43,882 nt of DNA from an uncultured Oscillibacter sp. Its GTDB lineage: Bacteria > Bacillota > Clostridia > Oscillospirales > Oscillospiraceae. This document shows, in pieces, positions 32,868 through 41,413 of the stretch. Position numbers and translations under genes: made by a program. The notes below the pieces were generated by a model. The model was not told the origin of the DNA, made no database searches, and worked only from the letters and a program-made list of their open reading frames with translations. The stretch lies in assembly GCA_947644365.1 (NCBI GenBank), contig CANRYZ010000007.1:1-43882 (forward strand), in the 5' to 3' direction. Each line of letters starts with the position of its first letter. The first letter of the stretch is position 1.

Positions 32868-34538
32868 TTACCGCTCATAAATGAACAATCCATCCAGCAT
32901 GGTCTTTTCCACTTGAATATCCTTGATGGCCTCGTTGCCGGTGGTCGGCAGGTTCCTGTCCAGCAGCGCCAGGTCCGCCACCTTCCCCGGTTCGATGGAG
33001 CCCTTGTACCGCTCCTCCCCGTTCTGGATGGCGCCGTTCAGGGTCAGCATCCGCAGCGCCTGTTTCAGCGTGATCCGCTCCCGCTCTCCCAGACAGTGTC
33101 CGCGCATTCCCTTGCGCGTGACGGCGGAATACATGCTCCAGAACGGGTTGACGTCGGCACAGGGCATATCCGTACTGAGAGAGCAGATCACGCCGGCTTC
33201 CAGATAGGACCGCAGCGGCAGGAACTCCTCCTGCTTCTCCCTGGTCAAAATGGCGTCGTAACCGTCCGCCTCGCCGTAGATAAAGGAGCCCTGGACGGAG
33301 GCCATGATGCCCACCTCCCCCATTTTGGCAAGCGTCTCCGCGGTGGGGTAATAGGCGTGGATGATATGGTGCCTGTGGGGACGGGGATTGGCCTTAATGG
33401 CTTTGTACATCGCGTCTACCGCCTTTTCAATCGCCACGTCGCCCATCACATGGATCCCCACATCCCAGCCGCTGTCATGGGCGGTTTTGATGTAGCCGTC
33501 CAGCTTGTCCAGATCCAGGCGCAGGTTCAGCTCCCGCAGGGAGGACTCTCCCTTGTAGGGCCAGGATTTCAGGGCGGTGCCGGAGGTCAAACCGCCGTCA
33601 ATCGCCATTTTTAACGCGGTGTAGCGAATCCACTCGTCGCCGTAGCCGGAGCTGAAGTGATAGTTGTCGATCAGCCTGCTCAGGGCGGCCTCGTCCTGCA
33701 TCAGCGTAAACCCGTACCAGTTGGGCATCAGGTCAATGCGGCAGGTCAGCTTCCCCTGCTTTCTCAGATTGTGATACGCCTTGCACACCGCCGCGCTGAC
33801 CCCCGGCTCGGAGACGCTGGTGATCCCATAGGTCTTGTACTTCTCCAGCGCCAGGGAGATGGACTTCTCCAGCACGTCAATGGACGGCGTTCCCTGGCCC
33901 GCGCCGAATTCGTCGGAGCCGAAGGGCCCGGGCATGACCGCCCTCACCAGAAGCACCGCATTGCCGTGGAGGATGCCGGTGGGCTCGCCGGTCTCCGGGT
34001 CCCGGTCGATCCTGCCCTTCTCGGGGTCCGGCGTATCCCTGGTAATACCGGCCGCCGCAAGGGCCAGGCTGTTGACGCTGCTGGCGCCGAAAATCCGCTC
34101 GATGACCACCGGATTCTCCGGGCTGGCCGCATCCAGGTCGTAGCGGTTTGGCGCGCGGTTTTCCACAAACTGCGACTCAATGTAGCTGCCGCCCTGAAGC
34201 CACTGTCCCTTTTTCATTCCGGAGACCCGCTCCGCGATCCGCTCCTGCAGGCCGGCTATGGTGGTGATGCCGAACACCACAATGCCGTCGTACATCAGGC
34301 CGGCCTCCCAGATATGGTTGTGCCCGTCGTGAATCCCCGGGATCAGGGAATTTCCGTGGCAGTCAATCTTTTTCGTATGGGGGCCGGCCAGGGCCAGAAC
34401 ATCCTCATTTCCGCCCACGGCCGCGATCCGGCCGCCGCAGACGGCCACGGCCTGGTAGATCTCATCCCGGGCGTTGACGGTGTGGACCGTGGCATTGTAA
34501 AAGACAGTATCAGGGGTCATCGTTTGCGTTAACAACAT
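32868..34538 (-). CDS. YtcJ-type metal-dependent amidohydrolase
   Basis: 556 aa. Amidohydro_3 pattern: composite beta-sandwich halves at both ends, metal motif HxH in PGIHDGHNHI (67-76; His73, His75), KMAIDGGLTSGTALK (about 309-323) and STDMPCADVNPF (about 456-467), with a C-terminal EPGKVADLALLDRNL. Such enzymes deacylate or hydrolyse N-acyl or cyclic amide substrates. No signal peptide, so cytoplasmic. Cotranscribed with the antiporter-type gene 24 bp upstream. The ribosome site AAAGGATG precedes ATG 34538. Confidence 0.9.
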   Translation of the reverse strand: MLLTQTMTPDTVFYNATVHTVNARDEIYQAVAVCGGRIAAVGGNEDVLALAGPHTKKIDCHGNSLIPGIHDGHNHIWEAGLMYDGIVVFGITTIAGLQERIAERVSGMKKGQWLQGGSYIESQFVENRAPNRYDLDAASPENPVVIERIFGASSVNSLALAAAGITRDTPDPEKGRIDRDPETGEPTGILHGNAVLLVRAVMPGPFGSDEFGAGQGTPSIDVLEKSISLALEKYKTYGITSVSEPGVSAAVCKAYHNLRKQGKLTCRIDLMPNWYGFTLMQDEAALSRLIDNYHFSSGYGDEWIRYTALKMAIDGGLTSGTALKSWPYKGESSLRELNLRLDLDKLDGYIKTAHDSGWDVGIHVMGDVAIEKAVDAMYKAIKANPRPHRHHIIHAYYPTAETLAKMGEVGIMASVQGSFIYGEADGYDAILTREKQEEFLPLRSYLEAGVICSLSTDMPCADVNPFWSMYSAVTRKGMRGHCLGERERITLKQALRMLTLNGAIQNGEERYKGSIEPGKVADLALLDRNLPTTGNEAIKDIQVEKTMLDGLFIYER

Positions 34539-34562
34539 ATCGACGCATCCTTTCAGCCGTAC

Positions 34563-36088
34563 TCAGGCATATTTTTGAGCCGCATACTTGTGAAGTCCGA
34601 AGAACGCGAGCACGATCATGGCCGCAGTCACGATCAGGCCGAGAACCGGAGAGACCAGTCCGCCCACCAAGAAACCGGCGGCCGAACAGATCCCCACGGT
34701 CAGGCTGTAGGGAAGCTGCGTCCTGACGTGCTGGATGTGATCCGCCCCCGCCGCGGTGGAGGCCAGAATGGTGGTGTCGGAGATGGGGGAACAGTGGTCG
34801 CCGAAGACGCCTCCGCTCAGGCAGGCGCCGATCATCAGCTCCATGGGGATGTTGAACTGCGCGGCGATGGGCAGCGTGATCGGCATCGTGATGGCCCAGA
34901 CGCCCCAGGAGCTTCCGGTGGAGAAGCCCACGAAGGCGCCCACCACGAAGATCATCATCGGCATCAGTCCGGGGCGATGGAGTTGGCCTCCACCAGATGG
35001 ATCAAATACCCCTTGAGGTCCATGACGCCGGTCAGAGAGCCGATGGACCACGCCAGCACCAGGATCACCGGAATATCCGTATTCAGCGCCACGCCCTTTG
35101 TAAACTGCTCCACAATGCTCCGGTAGCCGAAAATCCCGGATCTCGCGCCCAGCAGGCCCGCGGCGACAGAGGCGATAAAGAAGCCCAGGGTGATGGACAG
35201 TACGATATTCGCGTTCCGGAACGCTCCGCCGATGCCGTTGGTCCCCGCGTCTCCGGTCCACATAATCATGACGAGCAGAACGGCAAACAGCGTGACCAGC
35301 GGAAGCACGAAATTCATCATTGTGATCTTCTTGCCGGCAAAGAGCTCGTCCTCGTCCAGATCGTACTTGGTCATGAGCACATCGTTCTCGCCGATGAGCT
35401 CTCCGGTCTCAATGGCGCGCTTTTCCGCCGCGTACATGGGACCGATGTCCAGCTTGGTCAAAATCACAAAGAGGAGCGCCAGCATACCGAAAATGGCGTA
35501 GAAGTTAAAGGGGATGGCTTTCACAAACGTCAGCCACGGGTTGTCCGTGATCGCCAGCGCGGCAAACGCGGCGGCAATCAGGCTTGTGGCGTAGGAGCTG
35601 TAGCTGGTGATGGGGGAAAGGGTGGCGAAGGGGCAGCCCATGACGTCGCAGATATACGCCAGCTTCACCCTGGAGACCTTCAGCTTCTCCGTAATCGGGC
35701 GCATGATGGAGCCCAGGGTCAGCGTCGGCTCCGTGAAGATGAAGGCGAAGGCGCTGAGATAGGTAATCAGCTGCGCCTGCATCCTGGTCTTTACCTTTTT
35801 GGTGACCAGCTCACCAAAGGCCCGGGACGCCCCGGACACCTTGAACATGTAGACAAAGCCGCCGCATGCGGTAATCAGCATCAATGTGCCGGCGTTTCCG
35901 GCGCTTGCGATATTGGGGATGAAAAAGTCGGAAATCATCATAGGGAGTCCGGCCAGCGGATTCCAGCCGCTCAGAATAGTAGTGCCGACCCAGAGGCCTA
36001 CGACCAGGGAGAGGATGGTTTGCTTGGTAATCAGCGCGAGACCAATGGCAACCAACGGTGGGACAATGGTTAAAATACCGTATTCCAT
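34563..36088 (-). pseudogene. NhaC-family Na+/H+ antiporter with a single-base frameshift
   Basis: Multi-span transporter of the NhaC/ArcD-like fold: N-terminal part 34964-36088 (374 aa) and the last 130 aa (34563-34970) in the next frame. The frames meet at VEANSIAP/GLMPMMIFVVGAF: frame one reads SIAPD-stop, the other continues smoothly. One extra C in the C4 run at 34971-34974 (minus strand) restores a single frame of 508 codons, as the total of 1526 bases is one short of a multiple of three. Natural decay or an assembly error. A -1 slip at GCC-CCG would also work, but the site is not a classic slippery heptamer. ATG 36088 has AAAGGAG upstream. Confidence 0.85.
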
Positions 36089-36258
36089 AAGAATCTCCTT
36101 TCGCAGCGATTGATGATCGGGTTTGCTCCGCCTGTTTTTGGATATCCATTATGGACAGTATATCGTATATTTTTTCAAAAATCATTATCCACCATTGCCA
36201 AACCGCTCCCGCCGCCTTCCCTCAAAAGGATAGCGCCGCTTTATGGGGGCTCCGCGCG

Positions 36259-37806
36259 TCAGTCCTCTTTCTGCATATCGAGAAGGTGTATGCCCAGCTC
36301 CAGAAAGAGCCGCGACGTCCCGTCCTCCAAATTGATATGAAAGGTATTCTTCAGCTTCTCCAGGCGGTAGAGCATGGTCTTATAGTGGACGAACAGTCTC
36401 TCGGCCGCCCGCCTGGCGTTGCAATTGCACTCCAGATAGACCTTCAGCGTATCGTAAAACTGCGTGTGATTCCTCTGGTCATAGTCCCAGATTTCCCGCA
36501 GGTTTTCCGGGATCACCTCCTCCAATCCGCCGATCTCATTGAGCCGCATAAACAGTTTCAAAAGGCTGTTGCCGGCATAGCAGGCGATGAAGCTCCGCCC
36601 CTTCCCGTTGATCAGCTCCCCATAGGAGATGGTGGCCCAGGCCTGGTGGTAGCTGGCGGAGACGTTGGTCAGCCCCCGGACAATATCGCCGATCCCGATC
36701 TGGAAGTGCATGCCGCCGAACTGCGGCTCCAGCGTCTGGAGCAGTTTTTCACAGTAGCGCTTGATGTCGTCGTAGCTCTCGTCTCTGCGGTGCTGTCCGG
36801 TTCTGTGCAGAATATAGATGGTGGTGTCAAACTTGCTCACGATATCCTGGGCGTAGAGCTTCCGGCTGAAATTCTCAATGTGGTTCATAATGCGGTCGTT
36901 CATAAACTCGTACTGCGTGATGTAGCCGTTGGTATCCAGCCGCTGGTTCATCGGTCCGGCGGGATTGATGGCCAGAAAGCAGTAATTTGCGTCAATGGTC
37001 ACACTGAGCTGTTTTGCGCGGCGTTTGATCTCATCCTCCTTGTGCTCTTTGCGGTAAATCAGGTCGTAGATGAAGTCGCTGACAAATTTATATTCCACGT
37101 TGCGCAGCTCCAGCCGCCGGCGCATTTCCGTCAGCACAGAGTTGGCGAAGATCTCCAGGATCATCATGTCCATCTCTTCATAGGGCGTCTCTAAATCAAA
37201 AATCGCCAGGTACCCCTTGGGCATTCCCCCCAGCAGCACGGGATAGAGCAGGCGGGTGCAGCTGGCCCTGGGCGCATCGGGCCTGCAGAAAAACACCCGC
37301 TGCTTGTAATAGAAGAGATTCCGCATCTCACAGCGGTGCAGATCGCTCTCGTCCCGGTCATAATCGCTGATCCACTCATCGGTAATATCTGTGATGTTGA
37401 AAAACTCATCATAGATGATGACCGGGTTTTTCATCAGGCTGTGAAAATATTGAATCATGGTCAGCAAATCCGGTTCCTTCAGCGTGATGTCGTTGAACCG
37501 CAGATTGGTCTCGATGATCTTTTCATACCAGGCGCGCTCATGCGCCGCCAGCACGGTCCGGAGCTGATAGGCGGTTTTGTACAGCAGATCCGGACTGTCG
37601 AAATACAGGCAGTTTTCTACGGGAGCGCCCTCCGGGCGGTTTACCGCCAGATATAGCGTCTTAGGACAGGGAAAATCCGGGAGCTCTGTTTTGATCTCCT
37701 CGATGGACTGAAGGTGCAGGCGCGGTCTTGCCGCGTTCAGGAGAGCCGCCAATTCACTATAGCCCATTTCGCGGGCAAGGCCGATGATGTCATCTATCGC
37801 GCGCAT
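36259..37806 (-). CDS. PucR/CdaR-family transcriptional regulator
   Basis: 515 aa. N-terminal and middle sensor regions without a recognisable domain, GGDEF-like/CdaR middle part (about 290-420), and a C-terminal PucR helix-turn-helix: TLKVYLECNCNARRAAERLF (about 453-472), then VHYKTMLYRLEKLKNTFHIN. Start ATG 37806 has GGGGAGG upstream; the frame opens 8 codons earlier without a site. It is upstream of the NhaC-type gene on the same strand and divergent from the AbrB-cit operon; in other organisms such regulators control purine, sugar-diacid or amino acid catabolism. Likely controls one or both neighbours (inference). Confidence 0.88.
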   Translation of the reverse strand: MRAIDDIIGLAREMGYSELAALLNAARPRLHLQSIEEIKTELPDFPCPKTLYLAVNRPEGAPVENCLYFDSPDLLYKTAYQLRTVLAAHERAWYEKIIETNLRFNDITLKEPDLLTMIQYFHSLMKNPVIIYDEFFNITDITDEWISDYDRDESDLHRCEMRNLFYYKQRVFFCRPDAPRASCTRLLYPVLLGGMPKGYLAIFDLETPYEEMDMMILEIFANSVLTEMRRRLELRNVEYKFVSDFIYDLIYRKEHKEDEIKRRAKQLSVTIDANYCFLAINPAGPMNQRLDTNGYITQYEFMNDRIMNHIENFSRKLYAQDIVSKFDTTIYILHRTGQHRRDESYDDIKRYCEKLLQTLEPQFGGMHFQIGIGDIVRGLTNVSASYHQAWATISYGELINGKGRSFIACYAGNSLLKLFMRLNEIGGLEEVIPENLREIWDYDQRNHTQFYDTLKVYLECNCNARRAAERLFVHYKTMLYRLEKLKNTFHINLEDGTSRLFLELGIHLLDMQKED

Positions 37807-38042
37807 ACCGCACCTCCCCGTATCTTTCAATTTGGGAGCGCCCCCGCTCCCCGGCAGAGCCGGCCGCGGACTTATCCCCAGATAATAAATATCACATTAC
37901 AGCCTTTACCGCAAGTCTATTTGGCCCTGTCAGAGGCGATTGGGGGCATCTTCATTATTTTAATTTTTATTTGTAGGGCCGGAGTGCTCGGCCCGTTTCG
38001 CCCCATTGGCAAAAGGTTATAGCTCTTATGCAGAATCGGTAT

Positions 38043-38072
38043 TTGACACGGAAGGAGGCTTTTTGATACTAT
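38043..38072 (+). promoter_or_regulatory. Possible promoter of the AbrB-cit operon
   Basis: -35 TTGACA (38043-38048), 18-bp spacer, -10 TACTAT (38067-38072, four of six). The leader would be under 20 nt. The rest of the 288-bp divergent gap 37807-38094 has a small GGGCCG/CGGCCC hairpin near 37975-37995 and AT-rich sequence; no clear PucR operator was recognised. Confidence 0.5.
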
Positions 38073-38094
38073 TTTCCCAAGGAGGGATGTTGGA

Positions 38095-39126
38095 ATGTCA
38101 TTTTTCCTGACATTGGCAGCCGCATCCGCCGTGGGGTTTTTGTTTTTAAAGAAAAAGGTCCCCGGCGGTGTGATGGTGGGGGCGCTGGTGGGCACCGTGG
38201 TCTTGAACATCGGTACCGGCCTGGCCTATATGCCCGCCGCGGCCAAGACCATTGCCCAGATCACCGCAGGGGCCTTCATCGGGGCCTCGATCCGGCGCAG
38301 TGACATGCGGAGGATGCCGAAGCTGGCAAAGCCGGCGGCCATCCTCCTCTGCAGTATGCTGATCTTGAATCTGGTATTGGGGGTGATCATTCATGCCACG
38401 AGTAAGTTGGACTGGATGACATCCTTTTTTTGCGCCGTTCCGGGGGGAATGAGCGACACGCCCATCATTGCGGCGGAGATGGGGGCCGACGGGGCCGCCG
38501 TCGCCTTCATGCAATTCTTCCGCCTGCTGGGGGGCGTGGGGATATTTCCCGCCATCATTATGATGTCCACCCGCCACGAGGAGCCGGCGGAGCTCTCCGG
38601 CCAGCGGGAGGAGGCCGGAGAGCCCGCCGGGAAGCCCTCGGTGCCGGCGACGGTCGCCGTCGCGGCTGTCTGCGGGGTCGCCGGCAAGCTGTCCGGCATT
38701 CCGGTGGGCACCCTGATCTTCGCCATGGCCGGCACGGCGGCGCTGGAGCTCATTACCGGCCGCGCGGCGATCCCAATGTACCTGAAACGGACCGCACAGG
38801 TGCTCTCCGGAGCGTACATCGGCAGCTCTATCGGGCTGCAGGAGCTGCTGGACCTGCGCCATCTGATTCTGCCCGTCTGTCTGCTGGTGGCCGCCTATCT
38901 TCTCAACTGCTTTCTCGTCAGCGCCATGCTGCACCGCTTTTGCGGCATGCCCCGGCGGGAGGCCATGCTGGTGGCCACGCCCGCCGGCGCCACAGATATG
39001 GCGCTCATCTCCGGCGATCTGGGGATCTCCAGCCTGGATCTGAACGTGCTGCAGATTATCCGGATGATCACCGTTGTGTCCATTTTTCCCCAGATCATCC
39101 GCCTGACCGTCATATTGATCGGCTGA
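38095..39126 (+). CDS. AbrB-family (PF05145) membrane protein
   Basis: 343 aa, about ten membrane segments in two repeats: ITAGAFIGASIRRSDMRRMP (about 52-71) and LSGAYIGSSIGLQELLDLRH (about 235-254) are the duplicated motifs, each followed by a long helix and a P-GG-M/PAGATDMAL loop (FCAVPGGMSDTPIIAAEMGA; TPAGATDMALISGDLG). Usually annotated AbrB family transporter or ammonia monooxygenase, without biochemical proof. It heads the cit operon, so it is a candidate citrate (or co-substrate) permease. Ribosome site AAGGAGGG. Stop at 39124 precedes citC by 16 bp. Confidence 0.88.
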   Translation: MSFFLTLAAASAVGFLFLKKKVPGGVMVGALVGTVVLNIGTGLAYMPAAAKTIAQITAGAFIGASIRRSDMRRMPKLAKPAAILLCSMLILNLVLGVIIHATSKLDWMTSFFCAVPGGMSDTPIIAAEMGADGAAVAFMQFFRLLGGVGIFPAIIMMSTRHEEPAELSGQREEAGEPAGKPSVPATVAVAAVCGVAGKLSGIPVGTLIFAMAGTAALELITGRAAIPMYLKRTAQVLSGAYIGSSIGLQELLDLRHLILPVCLLVAAYLLNCFLVSAMLHRFCGMPRREAMLVATPAGATDMALISGDLGISSLDLNVLQIIRMITVVSIFPQIIRLTVILIG

Positions 39127-39142
39127 GGGAGGGGCGAGGCGT

Positions 39143-40213
39143 ATCGAATACGGATATGAACTGAACATTGGCAGGCCGTTTAAAGGGCGGGCGCTGGCGG
39201 AGCTCCAGGCATTCCTGGCGGAGAGCGGCCTCACCTATGATCCCGGGATCAGCTGCTCGGCGGTCATCCGGGACGAGGCGGGCCGCATTGCCGCCGCAGC
39301 CTCCCTGGACCGGGACACGATCAAATGTGCCGCCGTGCGCCCCGACCTCCAGGGCACCGGCCTCATCGCCCATCTCATCACCCATCTGCAGCAGGAGGCC
39401 ATCAGCCGCGGAGCGAACAGCCTGTTCCTCTACACCAAACCCGAAAACCGGCGCCAATTCGCGGAATTGGGCTTTTCCCAGGTGGCCGGGACAGAGCGGG
39501 TCCTGCTCATGGAGGACCGCCGCGGGGGCTTTGCCGCGTGGGCCTCAGACATTCAGGACGCCCGCGCCCACGGGACCATCGGCTGTCTGGCGGCAAACTG
39601 CGATCCCATGACGCTGGGGCACCGCTATCTTATCGAGCGGGCGGCCGCCCAATGCGATACGCTGTACCTGCTGGTGGTTTCGGAGGACCGCAGCGCTGTC
39701 CCAGCGGCCCACCGCAGGCTCATGGTGGAACAGGCCGCCGGAGATCTGGACAATGTGATCGTAGCGGGGACCGGCCGGTATCTCATCTCCTCCGCCAGCT
39801 TTCCGGACTATTTTCTGAAAGAGAAAACAGAGGCGGGGACCGTCTGGTGCGGCCTGGATATTGCGGTGTTCTGCCGCCTGGCCGAGGTTCTGGGCATCTC
39901 CCGGCGCTTTGTGGGGACGGAGCCCCTCTGCCCGGTGACGGCGGCCTACAACCGGGCTATGGCGGAGGCCCTCCCCCGGGCGGGGGTGGAGCTGGTGGAG
40001 ATCCCCCGCCTGGAGCGAAACGGCGTCCCCATCAGCGCCACCGCCGTACGGGGGCTGATCGCCGCCGGCCGCTGGCGGGAGATTCGGCCTCTTGTGCCCG
40101 GGGCAGTCTACGACTATTTTTCCAACGAGGAGAACCGGAGCCTCTTTTTGCGCAGATGCAGCGATTTCGGAAAGACCGGTCAGATCATTACACAGGAGAC
40201 GGGAGGAAGGTAA
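39143..40213 (+). CDS. citC: [Citrate (pro-3S)-lyase] ligase CitC, non-canonical start
   Basis: Acetylates the thiol of the citrate lyase prosthetic group using acetate and ATP. The frame is open from 39119, and family-like residues begin YGYELNIGRPFKGRALAELQ, but no ATG, GTG or TTG exists in this frame before GTG 39335. ATC at 39143 is placed 8 bases after GGGAGGGG, giving 356 aa, the normal length; starting at 39335 would leave 292 aa and drop half of the N-terminal GNAT-like domain. The ligase part shows AANCDPMTLGHRYLIERAAA, FVGTEPLCPVTAAYN and GVPISATAVRGLI. Either rare initiation at ATC (or CTG 39161) or a mutated start. Confidence 0.85.
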   Translation: MEYGYELNIGRPFKGRALAELQAFLAESGLTYDPGISCSAVIRDEAGRIAAAASLDRDTIKCAAVRPDLQGTGLIAHLITHLQQEAISRGANSLFLYTKPENRRQFAELGFSQVAGTERVLLMEDRRGGFAAWASDIQDARAHGTIGCLAANCDPMTLGHRYLIERAAAQCDTLYLLVVSEDRSAVPAAHRRLMVEQAAGDLDNVIVAGTGRYLISSASFPDYFLKEKTEAGTVWCGLDIAVFCRLAEVLGISRRFVGTEPLCPVTAAYNRAMAEALPRAGVELVEIPRLERNGVPISATAVRGLIAAGRWREIRPLVPGAVYDYFSNEENRSLFLRRCSDFGKTGQIITQETGGR

Positions 40214-40510
40214 ATGGACCTGAAAAGAACAGCTGTGGCGGGAACCATGGAGTCCAGCGACATCATGGTGACCGTGGAGCCGCGGGAGAGCGGCGGGATC
40301 GTACTGGAGCTCACCAGCTCCGTGATGAAGCAGTATGGCCGCCGGATCGAGCAGGTCATCCGGGAGACGGCGGCGGAGCTGGGGGTGGAGAACGCCCTGA
40401 TCTGCGCGGTGGACAAGGGCGCCCTGGACTGCACGGTTCGGGCCCGCACCGGCGCCGCCCTCTTCCGGGCGGCGGAGCAGGAGAACGGCACTTGGGAGGT
40501 GGGCAGGTGA
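40214..40510 (+). CDS. citD: Citrate lyase acyl carrier protein (gamma subunit)
   Basis: 98 aa. AGTMESSDIMV (9-19) includes Ser14, the residue that carries the phosphoribosyl-dephospho-CoA prosthetic group in the Klebsiella protein. The start ATG directly follows the citC TAA with GGGAGGAAGG upstream. The citE start GTG overlaps its TGA. Confidence 0.95.
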   Translation: MDLKRTAVAGTMESSDIMVTVEPRESGGIVLELTSSVMKQYGRRIEQVIRETAAELGVENALICAVDKGALDCTVRARTGAALFRAAEQENGTWEVGR

Positions 40511-41409
40511 ACGGTACGCGCTATGTAAAAGACCGGCTGCGCCGCAGCATGATGTTCGTCCCCGGCAACAATCCGGGCATGATCGCCGACTCCCGGATCT
40601 ACGGGGCGGACAGCATCATGTTCGACCTGGAGGACAGCGTGTCCCTGGCGGAGAAGGACGCGGCCCGCTTCCTGGTGTACCAGGCGCTGAAAACGCTGGA
40701 CTTTGGGAAAAAGGAGATCGTAGTCCGGGTCAACGACCTGGGCAGCGGCCTGGGCGTGCGGGACCTGGAGGCCATCATCCCGGCAGGGGTCCACGTGGTG
40801 CGCCTGCCCAAGACGGACGGGCCCCAGGACATCATCGACTGTGAGCGGGAGATCGCCCGCATCGAGCAGGCCCACGGCATCCCTGTGGGGGCCACGGGGA
40901 TGATGGCCGCCATCGAGAGCGCGGGCGGCGTTTTGAACGCCCGGGAGATCGCCCGCGCCTCCGACCGCCTCATCGGCATCGCCCTGGGCGCGGAGGACTA
41001 CGTCACCGACCTGAAAACCGTCCGTTCGGACGGCACGGAGCTGTTTTTCGCCCGCAGCATGATCCTCCACGCCGCCCGGGCCGCAGGCATCGCCGCACTG
41101 GACACGGTCTACTCCGACGTCAACGACGAGGAGGGCTTCCTGGCGGAGGTGGAGCTGATCCACAAGCTGGGATTCGACGGAAAATCCGTCATCAACCCCC
41201 GGCAGATCGCGCCCCTTCACCGGGCGTTTATCCCCAGCGAGAGAGACCTGCGCAAGGCCTACGACGTGATCGCTGCCATCGAGGAGGCCAACGCCCGGGG
41301 CAGCGGCGTCATCAGCCTGAACGGAAAGATGATCGACCGGCCCATCGTCCTCCGCGCCCGGCGCCTCATCGCGCTGGCGGAGGCGGACCGCATGGCCAGG
41401 GAGGAGTAA
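40507..41409 (+). CDS. citE: Citryl-CoA lyase, citrate lyase beta subunit
   Basis: 300 aa from GTG 40507, overlapping the citD stop (GTGA), with GGGAGG 7 bases upstream. HpcH/aldolase fold: RRSMMFVPGNNPGMI, DSIMFDLEDSV (metal and substrate site), VVRVNDLGS, VRLPKTDGPQDI, MAAIESAGGVLNARE, GIALGAEDYVTDLKT and KSVINPRQI. Splits citryl-ACP to acetyl-ACP and oxaloacetate with Mg2+. Confidence 0.96.
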   Translation: MNGTRYVKDRLRRSMMFVPGNNPGMIADSRIYGADSIMFDLEDSVSLAEKDAARFLVYQALKTLDFGKKEIVVRVNDLGSGLGVRDLEAIIPAGVHVVRLPKTDGPQDIIDCEREIARIEQAHGIPVGATGMMAAIESAGGVLNAREIARASDRLIGIALGAEDYVTDLKTVRSDGTELFFARSMILHAARAAGIAALDTVYSDVNDEEGFLAEVELIHKLGFDGKSVINPRQIAPLHRAFIPSERDLRKAYDVIAAIEEANARGSGVISLNGKMIDRPIVLRARRLIALAEADRMAREE

Positions 41410-41413
41410 CGAC

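Noticed and set aside
34971-34974. Programmed -1 frameshifting in the NhaC-type gene
   Set aside because: No X-XXY-YYZ heptamer and no clear downstream stimulatory structure; a simple base loss is more economical.
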